Assembly: GCF_033807575.1 (NCBI RefSeq)
Contig: NC_084706.1
Span: forward strand, 23,412,725 to 23,476,724
Reading direction: 5' to 3'
DNA length: 64,000 nucleotides
DNA from: Cydia pomonella
Taxonomy: Eukaryota > Arthropoda > Insecta > Lepidoptera > Tortricidae
A model generated the notes under the pieces. That model worked only from the letters and a program-made list of their open reading frames with translations, made no database searches and had not been told where the DNA came from. Numbering within the stretch: position 1 is the stretch's first letter; every line of letters starts with the position of its first letter. Shown here in pieces: positions 55,601 to 63,582 of the stretch. Position numbers and translations under genes: made by a program.

Positions 55601-58600
55601 TGAATGAATGAAGGGTCTCGGCGCCGAATACAATTTCATATCTTGGCGTCGAGACCCTGGGCCCGTGGGGTCCAAGTGCCCTTAAGCTCGTTAAGGAACT
55701 CTCCAAAAAGTTAGCAGAGGTCAGCGGTGACCGTAAAGCTGGCAGCTTCCTCGCTCAAAGAATTAGTCTGGACTAACTAAAGTGCTCGCTCAAAGAATTA
55801 GTCAAAAAAAACTAGAAATGAACCGTTTACAACCGAAAATTGTTTTGATATTTTTTATATTTGGTGCGTACATTTGAATAACGCCATTTCGCAATGATAT
55901 TTTTTGTTATTTTACTGATGTGATATGACTATGTAATATTTGGTCTTGAGCTGATCTGAAGTGCAGGGCCGGATTTAGGTGAGGGCAACCGGAGCTACAG
56001 CTCTGGGGCCTCCACAAAAGAGGGGCCCCCCACAATAAAGGCTTTGGAAAATTGACCATTTTATTTGCCTCTACTCCTGTGTTGCCCCAAGGCATCCAGA
56101 CCTCTAAATCCGGCATTGCTGAAGTGCATATATGCCACTAACCTACAGGTATCTTCAGTTGGCACAGCGCCTGCCACGTCTCAGCAGTCCCTCCCAGCCT
56201 GGGGTGTATCATGGTACCGTGGCCAATTCTCTCTGGTTTCCATGCAAGCATTTCTAGCACCTCCGCGGGGTTACAGATTTCGCCGCAGTGGAGTGTTACC
56301 TGAACATTAAAAAAAAATGAAAATAGGTTGAAATGCAAGGCGTTTATTAAATTTATTAAACTGAAAATAATAAACACTGGCACCGTCCAACTTCCAATGG
56401 ATAAGAGTCCCTGCAGAAAGTATCATTTTGTACCATTTGGCGTTGAAACTCTAGTCCATGGGGTCCCAGCGCGCACGAGTTTTTTGCAGAAATCGTGTAA
56501 CTGGCGACCGAAGAGCTGGCGGCTTCCTCGCACAACATATCAGTAATGCGTGGTAATGCGATACAACGAAGAAATGCCGCCAGCATCCTTGATAAATGAT
56601 ATCCTTACTCTTTGGTAAAATGCCTCAAGGATCTATTTCAGATTTTCTGTACATGTCCATTACGTATATTGTTATTGTAAATAAATATGATTTTTGATTA
56701 AAAAAAATACACAATAAATACAAGTACAAGCTTTAATTTTAGATATTTTGGTTCTGTTTGGCAGTTATTTGGAAGCTTGAGTTTGTTTACACATACAAAC
56801 CTTAGCGCCCTATACTAGCGAGTTCGTCACGTGCTTTCAACTCGCTCGCAAATCGCTAGAGTGATAGGGCCCTTAGCATCACAGACGTTGTGACAATACA
56901 TGTTTATTATTTAGAGTTAGACCAAGCTGAATTGGGGGCGATTTTGATAGCCCAAGTGGTGCAAGTGTTAATTTTAATGTCAAGCTTCTATAAGATTACG
57001 ACTTTTAAATAACACTTGCACCGCCTGGGCTATCAAAATCACTGCCAACTTAGCTTGGTCTAACTGGTGAAAGTATCTGGTCAATATTTTTGTACTTACA
57101 AAAAATTGGTTGCATTGTATTATACTATACCTAGTAATATTTCTTGCTTCAATGTAATAACATTATTGTAATACAGTCGCCATCAGATATATCTGAGCGC
57201 CCGAGGTGCTCACAAATATCTGAACACGCCAATATAGTTGAGGCGTTAGAGTGCGTGCGGAAAATAATCATGTCCATAAGAAGCAGAATCCAACAGCATA
57301 CTAAGTATGTTAGCAGATAGGCCAGGCAGTCTTTTGCAAAGAGATTGGAGGCCCGCATTAATAAACCCCCATTTTGGCGATATTTAATATTTAATTGAAA
57401 AATTAAATGATTGAGACTTGGTTAATATTGTTTAAAGTGAAATAATTTGATGAATTGATGATAAACTTATAATAAAAAGGATATATATGTATGATATGTA
57501 CCTTCAATCCAGCATCTCGCGCCCTGGACAAGGCCGGCACAAAGTCCTGGAATCGCCCTGCAGTGGGGTCGCCACTGAGCTCAATTCCTACAACTATTTC
57601 AGGATAATTCTGAAAGAACTCTATGGCAAGCTTGGTGGTCTCTTCGGCTGCTTGTGGAGTGCATCTGCGGTCTATGGATATGATCAGCTTGGAGATCATT
57701 GTTAAGCTGATTAAAGAATTCCTGAAAAATAGGTATTGACTACTTAGGATGGTACAGCCACGTGCAATAATGTTATTCTTCGACGGCCGTAAAATGTGAC
57801 AAGCTCTGATGGCTCTACAAATAAGATTGTGTCAGGTATTTTCACGGCCTTCATTGTGTTGCAGATGACTGTACACACCTGCTTAGGTAAAAATAAGACA
57901 GACTATACTTGTGAATCAATAAATAGCCGGGTCCACACTGAGCGAGCATACGTGCGAGGCAATTTCCTCACCCACGTTTTCCTCGCCCGAGCGCGCCACC
58001 GAGGCCTGTCGTTGTGTGCGTGAGGAAATTGCCTCGCGCGTATGCTCGCTGTGTGGACCCGCCTAATAAGTTATAATAACTTGAATATATTAAATAGAAA
58101 ATTAAAATGTACTTATTGCAAAAATCTTTACTTAAATATTCAAAAACCATTGTTGTTGAAATATACTGGGTGTTTTATTAATTTTATTATGTATTTAATC
58201 ATTATGAGTAAATACAATTTTAAACAGCGTCTCAAACATCAATCCAATATAATTTTTTTAGCCAAGGGTGTTACACCATGAAACAGGATGAAAAACACTT
58301 TAACACTGACCTAATAGCTTGTACAATAGTATCTATGTACTCTTTCTTGCTCATGTAGGGTGTCTCACGTGGAGTACTCCTAATCTCAATGTAGATGCAC
58401 CCATCATCCTGGAACTCTTGGACAGTCAGCGAGGTGGCCAGAGCCAGCGCTTGAGGCATGCTTGTCAGAGAGTGTGAGATGCTGAACACTTGGAAGCAGC
58501 TAAAAGCAAACAAATTTTAATAATTACAATTATAGATCAATTGTATCTGAAAACATTGCTAGGCTTCATGGAGGAGCTGGGGTGGTTAGAGTAGCGCTAT

Positions 58601-60612
58601 CTTGTTTCAAGCAAAATAGGTACAATGGTTGTAGACTTGCGGGAAATGCCCAAAAGCACTAACTATAGGGCAATCATGGTCGCAATGCTTAGCAATGAGG
58701 GAAATGTACCTTCTTCTTCCTCGCGTTATCCCGGCATTTTTGCCACGGCTCATGGGAGCCTGGGGTCCGCTTGACAACTAATCCCAAGATTTGGCATAGA
58801 CACTAGTTTTTACGAAAGCGACTGCCATCTGACCTTCCAACCCAGAGGGTAAACTAAGCCTTGTTGGGATTAGTCCGGTTTCCTTGAGGGAAATGTACCC
58901 ATTACAAATATTTACAATTTGCATATGTAGATCCGGGACAGATGCACCTTCAGAAATAATAGTAAATATTTTAAGTCAACAAGATGTCATTGACCCTTTA
59001 CCGCACACGAAGCCATATATGGCAGATATGATATTCAATTCTATTAAGAGCTATTAAAGTTCACATTGCAACAAAAAAAATTACATGCGGTAAAGGAGGT
59101 GGGGTGGATTTATTCATATTGTTATTCTCATACTAACTTCACAGAGTCCATCCAACCATCCTATTACATACCAAGTCCTGCATCAAGTATTGTTACTGTA
59201 AAGTTGGTGTAAATTAAGCATGGTCAGAAGGCTTAGTACATGAGTGCCACAACAGTGTCTCCCTGTACTTACAGTATACAGTTAGAAAAAGAATCGTAGT
59301 CTATCTTGCAGGCACGATACTGTTGCGACACTAATGTGCTAACTGCTAAGCCTATTGTCTAGTAGTAGATTTAGAATAAGCAACTACTACATCTATCGTA
59401 ACATGCTTTGTGTGATAGGGCACAGAACAGCGGATGTCATTCCAGATCTAGAGAAGAGCCCAACTGGGGAAGTACCTCCACCTTACAGAAAACCGCAGCC
59501 AAATAACGCTAGACCCTACTCGTAGTGTTGTGTGAGTAAGGTTGCCAGAGCTGAAGGCTTATGACGCGTAGTTGGATCCGCTACTTTTGATGCTGAGGAC
59601 CTACCGCGAACCACGTCTGACGTGTTACCTCTCTGTCACACTTACATACGAATTTATAAGTGCGACAGAGAGGCAACACGTCGGACGTGGTTCGCGGTAG
59701 GTCCTCTGATCGTTGGTACAAGGAGTACTTTGACTCGACTCACATCATGCCACACGTGTACTGAAAATTAAAACCTGTGCCCATGGTGAAATAGTATTAA
59801 TAGCATGGCATGAACGCAGGTATGTTCTTAAACTACAGCCAAAAGAGAGGTATGGGCATTGTGAATGTCATCTCGCTTTGTGTGGTAGGGCACAGCCAGT
59901 GGATGCCATTCCAGATCTAGAGCAGAGCCCAACTGAGGAAGTACCTCCACCTTACAGAAAATCGCAGCCAAATAACACTAGACCCCACTCATAGTGTTGT
60001 GTTCCTGCCGGTGAGTAAGGTTGCCAGAGCTCAACAAGAGGGGCGGGTTTAGGGTCGGCAACGTGTATGTAACTCCTCTGGAGTTGCAGGCGTACATAGG
60101 CTACGGAGACAGCTTACCATCAGGCGGGTCGTATGCTTGTTTGCCACCGATGTGTTGTCACATTTCATAAAGAGTGATGGTTATGGTTACTTTACTACAC
60201 AACCCTATTACTTAATACTACAATTTATTAATCTAAATGTAATTTGCTGAATTGTGTATATTTAAAAGTAGTCATTGAAATTGATTATGTTAATTAGTTT
60301 TCCAACACACAAACGTTATTAAAGCATCGCGTGCCTGTGTCACGAAATTACTTACTCTGATAAACTACGTGTATCTCCAGCAGCGATTTGAAATTCGTCG
60401 AAGAATGCATTCGTTTTATCAGGTATGCCGGAGTCCGCGTACAGTCTCTTCAGCTGGAGCATGGTGGACTGGCTTAAGGAGCCACCGAGGTGAGCATGCA
60501 GCTCCTAAAATATAAAATTAAATGCATTAGCGCACAATTTTTGTTATTTCAAGATAATATATAAATTACTTACAATTTTAGGCATCTCGCGGCAAAACGA
60601 CGTTAAGTCCAT
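41756..60612 (-). CDS. ADAL: Adenosine deaminase-like protein (N6-methyl-AMP deaminase family)
   Basis: Cytosolic metal-dependent deaminase of the ADA/AMPD superfamily; family members convert N6-methyl-AMP to IMP. Coding is complement(join(41756..41944, 55198..55298, 56143..56299, 57502..57721, 58311..58499, 60356..60504, 60574..60612)), 347 residues against 355 in human. All seven exons keep phase. Metal and catalytic motifs: ELHAHLGGS (His16, His18), IEIRSTPRE, GIELSGDPTAGRFQDF, VTLHCGE (His203, Glu206), RIGHG (His226), EICLTSNV, and TDDKGVFGTSLSQEY with the Asp pair at 287-288. The 56143 donor (GTTAGT) was chosen over a GTAGGT four bases away because only it keeps frame into EICLTSNV. The last intron is 13.3 kb because of nested transposons. 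It is divergent from AGA. Confidence 0.95.
42126..42385 (-). repeat. BEL/Pao 3' LTR
   Basis: 260 bp, same sequence as 53650-53909. It begins TGTAGGGGACGTGG and ends CGCGTCGCTTACA on the plus strand. The polypurine tract abuts its high-coordinate side. Confidence 0.95.
42413..46651 (-). CDS. BEL/Pao polyprotein, pol part
   Basis: A 1,412-residue open frame on the minus strand. From the N-terminus: CYKCLVSRHNKETCP zinc knuckle; a protease with LLDNCSTVSLIS; reverse transcriptase with YVDD in the active site; RNase H (CDASSQALCAVAY, YWTDSTCVLHW); integrase with an HH-CC zinc finger (VTAAHGNQ, CMFCRIKK) and catalytic Asp-Asp-Glu in GIDLYGP, FSDNGTNLRG and WERLIRS; and a terminal DUF5641-type segment. 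It begins inside what was one gag-pol frame, because a LINE has cut the frame just upstream. No stop or frameshift is visible within it. Confidence 0.93.
46829..50578 (-). CDS. LINE ORF2: endonuclease, reverse transcriptase, RNase H
   Basis: A 1,249-residue open frame. The N-terminal AP-endonuclease has VVQWNVRSLINRKQD, CLQETWLK, CLGDFNAHHEFWG and SDHFPILI. Reverse transcriptase has SSTKDSAPGEDGIPY, SYRPIALSTVLAKVAEHLV, QFGFRKGKCTLDSL, GLPQGSVLSPLLYNIY and the YADDLLLYVSG active site. RNase H has LYTDASKHGDRSCVGVGIF, TGECYGLLKAIEYI and WIPSHVGIPGNERADQLANE. A C-terminal CxC...H...C motif (CSCGDYGDLNHIFFAC) is present. No internal stop. The true start may be a later Met (MDQRALV); the frame overlaps ORF1 by 50-98 nt. 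Confidence 0.95.
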   Translation of the reverse strand: MQQLLMLYTNSETIIMDQRALVVQWNVRSLINRKQDLIHVINKYDPFLLCLQETWLKRDSLFKIPGYVCLREDRPDGYGGVAILVKNSLTYDYITLPVHSDELSVIAVVVNSICFVSLYYKKPNNNIFKEIEQLFKFLPKPFVCLGDFNAHHEFWGSAQTLYYGEKLLELISSRNLFILNTGSPTRLARNPSAIDLSICTPDLASSLSWSTAVSTYGSDHFPILITFPFFKKPQRHVRHPRIKHKLNDDRWNQYREVVEQKINNLSEISNLNILDSSQAFATALIEAANETFPLKSSGPESIPSPPWWDSDCTLAIKQRKEAERKYCHEMTDNNFDNYLEVAKSTKELLRTKKFEGWHRFCKSLSPNVSPSIVWQNIRRFRSAFKVTVSKISPLLAEQVMDRLGPPYVPEHPMILRPLLLGNNNAEDVLNSPFSLFELKGVLSSTKDSAPGEDGIPYSFLSKLDDNSLCYFLSLINNVMITGFVPKEWRTQTLILIQKPNKPNSDPTSYRPIALSTVLAKVAEHLVKIRLEWFIEHNKLLSCNQFGFRKGKCTLDSLSIFTTDIRISFSKNDSLVAAFLDINAAYDNVNISVLKNKLIQLDVPNFLINFIINMLHERYIKYPLDQSGNEVIKRTVWKGLPQGSVLSPLLYNIYTYDLELSVEGQVNVLQYADDLLLYVSGRSLENISNILSSSLSALNNWLNNNGLDLSPSKSSVVVFSRMKNIPPINVHYNGIPLVIKDSVKFLGVILDCKLTGLPHFENIVLRCERNLNILRCLTGVWWGAHPFTMTLLYNALIRSVLDYGTFLLHPGNVKAIKKIDSIQSKALRLVTGAMKSSPISCLQVECCDPPLAFRRQFLCDKFFFRTLQLDSHPLLSKVKQLAELVGTCNYWALKDSPCLVKSYKKYQSLEAPTYRSATLPLYQHDYNSLIIDPDIRFNIGLSKSDINPKIEFINLLNIEWANWHCLYTDASKHGDRSCVGVGIFHSQYKGLQLIKLPPETSVYTGECYGLLKAIEYILMLKIPKTIIFSDSRSALEAITRFPFKTHKQSPVVFNIRNLLYKCSQKSCAVVLAWIPSHVGIPGNERADQLANEAIHVGDIVPYHNYCHDLINLSKVYLYVDWNEIWNKETAKGVHYRHIQPSIPRKPWFSKIFFSKTVTSILCRMRLGHVCSPAHLHIINKKPDPLCSCGDYGDLNHIFFACSLHDRSDFLSSLESLRIPFPTSIICLLFSNSYDIYKILSVFLEKNDIKI
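50481..52046 (-). CDS. LINE ORF1: nucleic-acid-binding protein with zinc knuckles
   Basis: A 521-residue open frame starting MGDGQPPDPGGTIP. Three knuckles lie in its second half: CFLCCRFGHVKNQC, CFKCGQGHSGESC and CCLCKGSHQATSKKC. The first half contains a CTNCNKRKRK basic cluster and a region that may form the RNA-recognition fold usual in such proteins. Serine-rich C-terminus. It precedes and overlaps ORF2. Confidence 0.93.
   Translation of the reverse strand: MGDGQPPDPGGTIPSGSKTPMDILISAIESSMDTDVSNTTDVTLKRKILSRMCTNCNKRKRKSGSNKIKDTDCVCVNQSKLKDNASHPQQTEKLNPIVNSNSENTNTLNNSTPTHVPIGRDRYQQSDVAPYVVHVQKEANTDGTTLHPITFGRFMRQNNVQGVVNGSLKRIGRNRVSIAFATFTDANNFLCNENLGKNKYNAFIPTFNVTRMGVIKGVPLDLTDDEVQTSINLPIGCGPIIKIRRIKRKIVVNNITQFVNTGTVILTFDGQVLPTRVYMCYMALPVELYIYPTVQCFLCCRFGHVKNQCRSNPRCFKCGQGHSGESCHVDEDDYQCCLCKGSHQATSKKCLEFNRQRAIKETMSKSCISYMEASKIHPPVSKVSYAEALLATPLSSSSQTQHDLQSNQDIIPMLNNQSYKKTVYLKPRAPVKLGKGYDRNAHSEIIRQPVIHREKPVFNSNKEEKPSIDDIVKALMNLMSQSNTVSPSNVAAVINALYQLRNNNNGSESSSGSVERSQPNQ
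52175..53617 (-). CDS. BEL/Pao polyprotein, gag part, 3' end replaced by LINE sequence
   Basis: A lysine/glutamate-rich coiled N-terminus precedes LPSFSGDPMEWLQFKQAYDE and LWRLRKCLQGPAKEAVTSLL, the DUF1759 signature of BEL gag proteins. A cysteine pair CKFC follows near the C-terminus. The last roughly 20 codons (52175-52233) belong to the 5' end of the inserted LINE, so the natural continuation into pol is lost at this locus. Confidence 0.9.
   Translation of the reverse strand: MYRTPIRKMNTRSSVKKQEEKQKELKAEKEIPTQKQKPVCQATQNDEPAKIKSIDKKKELLDKTITVDVGSASEKCRMEEIPKSKSIKSTRKSKASGSARSSVVARKKLLELEAAEAKARIQMELIDKKLAADLAQLDEEEEEEYSSQSEASEIHTNKEVEKWLERSQLELKEQPVPPTENTLDKLYPPPAPAAPARDGTEDTVHLLATALKDIAAVSSTNGPNARMLSRLCTPRDLPSFSGDPMEWLQFKQAYDESTEVCNFNDKENLWRLRKCLQGPAKEAVTSLLIGATAPDLVMSTLELQFGNPDIIISKIVQSINKLPVMSQEYHKDIVSFSVKVKNYVAAVTAIGHDEYLRGMKIISVILSKLPTVLISKWVDYSYPLINDGKKPRLVILSEFLNDEALKISKTAVILANTYSDSKRKQSDCYRSQTVLVQNELSDDKCKFCRTSKHDITDCKMFRKKGGKLQARWTRFFVTSF
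53650..53909 (-). repeat. BEL/Pao 5' LTR
   Basis: 260 bp and identical to the other LTR by eye. On the minus strand it is followed after 3 bases by TGGTCTTCGAACC, which starts with the TGG expected of a primer-binding site, but I cannot match it to a particular tRNA. Confidence 0.95.
54047..54280 (+). mobile_element. tRNA-derived SINE, copy E, variant body
   Basis: The head GACGACCGGTCTAGCC is shared with copies A-D and the B-box GGTTCGAATCC is intact. The body diverges (ATAATACAAGCTTTGCTTAA, TGGAGCTCGGTCGATCTG) before an ATTT-type tail. It starts 25 bp after the end of copy D. Confidence 0.85.
54468..54614. repeat. Inverted repeat with perfect 37-bp arms
   Basis: Positions 54468-54504 (starting CATAGTACAAAGAGTGGGG) are exactly reverse-complementary to 54578-54614, across a 73-bp loop. 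Pairing continues imperfectly outward (CTATAAC against CTATAACA). Confidence 0.93.
54765..55145. repeat. Dispersed repeat, GGCGCCATC family, copy 3 (longest)
   Basis: A loose palindrome: TAAATTTACTGCCATCTTTC at one side and GAAAGATGGCAGTACATTTA at the other, with TTTGTTAAATATCAAAAGTGGCG pairing inward against CGACACTATTTGATATTTAA. Relatives are at 13420-13700 and 16215-16350. It abuts ADAL exon 6. Confidence 0.8.
55299..56142 (-). other. ADAL intron 5 with two repeats
   Basis: 55335-55440 has GGGGAGGGAGAGGGGTCAAG and GACAAGGGGGAAAGGGG, matching 23500-23590. 55963-56119 is a foldback with GCAGGGCCGGATTTAG at the left and CTAAATCCGGCATTGCTG at the right. The stretch between shows nothing I recognise. 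Confidence 0.65.
56300..57501 (-). other. ADAL intron 4 with two repeats
   Basis: The foldback at 56916-57064 is listed separately. 57172-57250 (CAGTCGCCATCAGATATATC, GAGGTGCTCACAAATATCTG) is a repeat I recall as common in Lepidoptera. On the minus strand 56372-56586 gives a short open frame I do not recognise. Confidence 0.55.
56916..57064. mobile_element. Foldback element, GACCAAGCTAAGTTGGCAG family, copy 2
   Basis: GTTAGACCAAGCTGAATTGG with GATTTTGATAGCCC at the left pairs with GGGCTATCAAAATCACTGCC and CTTAGCTTGGTCTAAC at the right. The inner CTTGCACC block also pairs. Same family as 40213-40490 but without its GC-rich centre. Confidence 0.88.
57722..58310 (-). other. ADAL intron 3 with a foldback
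   Basis: Holds the foldback at 57925-58064; the rest is AT-rich and plain. Confidence 0.55.
57925..58064. mobile_element. Short foldback element of the GAGGCAATTTCCTC family, copy 2
   Basis: GGGTCCACACTGAGCGAGCA, TACGTGCGAGGCAATTTCCT at the left pair with AGGAAATTGCCTCGCGCGTA and TGCTCGCTGTGTGGACCC at the right. Nearly perfect pairing marks it as the youngest of the three members. Confidence 0.9.
58500..60355 (-). other. ADAL intron 2, repeat-rich
   Basis: 59595-59706 is a strong foldback (GAGGACCTACCGCGAACCAC and its complement). 59400-59560 and 59870-60160 are two partly matching copies of the LINE 3' sequence also seen at 38940-39070 (shared CATTCCAGATCTAGAG, GTACCTCCACCTTACAGAAA); the second ends ACCATCAGGCGGGTCGTATG. 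A piece of it (CATTGTGAATGTCATCTCGC) is also present near 27815. Confidence 0.7.
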
Positions 60613-61261
60613 GGCCAATTACGTTTTGGTTATTAATAGACAATTGAGTGATCTAAAATAATGTGTTGTTGTAGCTTGTAATAATAATAAAGAGTATAAG
60701 CAAAATCATAAGATGTGTTGTTTTAACGTAAAGCGCCCCGCCAAAAGATCAAATCAAATACACGTCAATGTCATGTCATATTTAATGTTGCTACATAAAT
60801 GTTTTAGATTAACCCGGTAATTAGTAAAAAGTAAATATACTTGAAATATTCTGGGAGGTATTTCTCATTAAATATTAATTGTTCTACTTTGCATTTAAAG
60901 TTTCACTTCAGATATTTCAATAACATGCCATTATTGTGACCGCTGACTCACGCTGTAACTCGAACATATTAAAAGTAAAATTTAATGTTCTTGTTACCTA
61001 ATATAACGGGTAAATGTTTTGCATTGGCAATACTATAGATGGAAGCTGTTTGAGCAAAAACTTAAAAAGCTCAAATTTCTACCAATTTAAGGAAATTTCA
61101 CTGAAAATTTCAAAACAAAAGTGACATTTCTTATCTTAATATTATCTTATCTACAAGCGTATGAAGAGAATTTAAAAATTGATATTTTTATTTCGTTAAA
61201 CTAAGTTGCAGCTCAGAATAGGTGTTAGCTTACTTTTATTATATTAGTAAACGATATAATT
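60613..61261. promoter_or_regulatory. Divergent promoter region between ADAL and AGA
   Basis: 649 bp separate the two start codons, which face outward. The sequence is AT-rich with no recognised element; a shared bidirectional promoter is inferred from layout. Confidence 0.5.
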
Positions 61262-63582
61262 ATGTTTAAACTTGGTATATTTTTATTAATACCGTATTTT
61301 TACTTTATCAAATGCGAACCTAATATCCCTATAGTAATTACAACTTGGAACTTTCAAAACTCCACTGTTAAAGGTATACTTCATATTATAAGCTGTTTAT
61401 CAAAGCCTGCAACTTACAACATTGAAATATACATGTATGATTCTAGCATGGGAGGTGTTGAAAACCGGTGGTAAAGCATTAGACGCCGTGGAGCAGGGGG
61501 CGTCGGTGTGCGAGGCACAGCAATGCGATGGTACTGTGGGCTACGGGGGGAGTCCTGACGAAGATGGTGAGACTACTCTGGATGCTCTTATCATGGATGG
61601 GTAAAATATAATATCTTAACGTCTTTTTTAAACCCCTGACGCAGAGAGGGTTTAACGTATTGACATATATCTGAGGACGGGCTTTATGGGCAATAAGAAT
61701 GGGGCCAGTACAGCGGTGTCACGCACACGAATTTGAGTCCACACAGACCGAGCATTCGCAGGTGCTCGCGCACAAAATGGCCAGTGTAGATGTGCGTCGT
61801 GCACTGTCTACACTGGCCGTTTTGTGTGCAAGCAAATTGCCTCGGGCGAATACTTGGTTTGTGTGGACCCTCCTGTTGATGAGTTGGCATCATGTGCTCA
61901 ATTGGTCACACCTAGTTGCGTAAGACTGCACAATTGGCCTGAGTTCGTGAGTGACACCGCTGAACTAGCACCATCTTCTTAGTGCCTATAAGGCTTGTCT
62001 TTAGATATATATGTCAAATGGTTTGACACCAATGTCTGTCTGCTCTCCAATGGATGGGCCGATTTCAATGTGTTTTTCTTATGAGAAAGTGACTTTTCTT
62101 GCGGTGGTGCTTAGCTATGTTTCACAGACATCAATCTAACAGCATTTTGAAGAGTATCAAAATGATGTAAGGCATTTTTGGCATAAAATAGGGCATAGGT
62201 ATACCGTGGGGGGGTTTTCAAATTTATAAATGAATAGATATTACAATTTGTGTGTACCATTGAGTGTGTTTTTATATTAATATTTACTGTACAAAATAGA
62301 AATTGACTGAGTAATATATGTATATTTTTCTATCTCAGTTTATAACTTATATTCTGTGAAATAAACAGACTATTTATTTCTATGTGACAAATTTTTTTAG
62401 GAAGACAATGAATGTTGGTGCAGTAGGTGCTCTGCGTAGAGTCAAAAACGCTATATCAGTGGCGAGACATGTCCTGGAGCACAGCTACCACTCTTTCCTC
62501 GTCGGGGAGTTGGCCACGCAATTTGCAGAGCAGATGGGCTTCCCTGTGGAGTCTCTCACTACTCCTAAATCCAAGGAAATGTGGAAAAAATGGAGAAATG
62601 AAGATAATTGTCAACCAAATTTTTGGATGGTAATTTGTCTACATATTTAACTTTCTTACAGAAAACATACCTATGTTTACCAATAATAAATTATCAAAAT
62701 TATTGCTGAGAAAATCATAAATAAATATATTCTATAGATTGTATCTTTCATGAAGGCCTTTGACTGGTAGGTATTACCATGTTAATAAAGGTTAGGTTTG
62801 ACAAATCTGCGCGTCATCGTGAATGACACGAATTGTACTTACTGTAATTCTTTATTGGACTTAGTTATTGTACTTGCCTTTAGAGTAAGTGTGTATAAAT
62901 CTTCTAGGTATCAAGTGACTTAAGACTGACAATTTTACGTTCAAGAATTCTTGACACTATAAAAGCTAGCCTACTTACACCTACCTACTGATTACATTTT
63001 TTTCTTTGTACTTAGAAGATGCACGTGGAAATCCACTCCCTAGGGGAAGGAGGGAAATTGATACACTTAATCCCATGGGGCAGAGCTATTTCAGTAATTC
63101 AATTAATAAAAGTAAACTTCTTTCTTCATTCCTACACATATGTATCTAAATATTTTCATTATTCTTGTAGTAGAGCAGGTTTCCATGTTTGTATGTAATC
63201 AATATAGTAATATATAGTCTGGCAAACCCAATTTGTCAGTTAATAAGAAAAAAAACTATACTCATTCGTTTCTTTTGGGTGCTAGTACTAGCGTAAGACA
63301 AAGACAGTATGTTTTTCTCTGTCTATGTTTGAAATGAGACACTCCCTGGCCAAACTAATTTAGATATTTTATTTAAAAGTTTATGTACTTTTAGCATGTC
63401 ACACCAGACCCACGTCAAAGCTGTGGGCCATACTCAAAGATAACAGGTAGACACCAGCATTCAACTAGAGACCAGAAAGTGGACCAATACAACCACGACA
63501 CCATCGGGATGGTTGCAGTGGACAAGCATGGGGATGTTGCCGCTGGGACTTCTACTAACGGAGCCAAGTTTAAAATGCCAGG
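61262..63582 (+). CDS. AGA: N4-(beta-N-acetylglucosaminyl)-L-asparaginase (aspartylglucosaminidase), 3' part outside window
   Basis: Lysosomal Ntn-hydrolase that cleaves the GlcNAc-Asn bond in the last steps of N-glycoprotein breakdown. Visible coding is join(61262..61373, 61447..61600, 62401..62629, 63395..63582), about 227 codons, ending in phase 2 at a GG|GTAATT donor. The hydrophobic start MFKLGIFLLIPYFYFIKC is a signal peptide. Conserved blocks: GGKALDAVEQGASVCE, QCDGTVGYGGSPDEDGETTL, GAVGALRRVKNAISVARHVL, NCQPNFW, TPDPRQSCGPY. The autocatalytic cleavage site is HDTIGMV with nucleophile Thr201, followed by AAGTSTNG and KFKMPG. The remaining exons lie to the right. All phases agree. Confidence 0.95.
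61601..62400 (+). other. AGA intron 2 with nested foldback
   Basis: Holds the foldback at 61703-61972 described separately; the remainder to the acceptor is AT-rich without recognised content. Confidence 0.55.
61703..61972. mobile_element. Nested foldback containing GAGGCAATTTCCTC-family copy 3
   Basis: The outer ends AGTACAGCGGTGTCACGCAC and GTGAGTGACACCGCTGAACT pair. Inside, 61735-61872 has GAGTCCACACAGACCGAGCA against GGTTTGTGTGGACCC, with GCCAGTGTAGA...TCTACACTGGC at its core. The inner member is the most diverged of the three family copies. Confidence 0.78.
62630..63394 (+). other. AGA intron 3, no feature seen
   Basis: AT-rich intron; I recognise no repeat or coding content. Confidence 0.5.

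Noticed and set aside
56145..56148. Alternative ADAL donor GTAGGT four bases from the chosen GTTAGT
   Set aside because: Using it gives an out-of-frame junction with the next exon and an immediate stop, while the chosen donor restores the conserved EICLTSNV motif.
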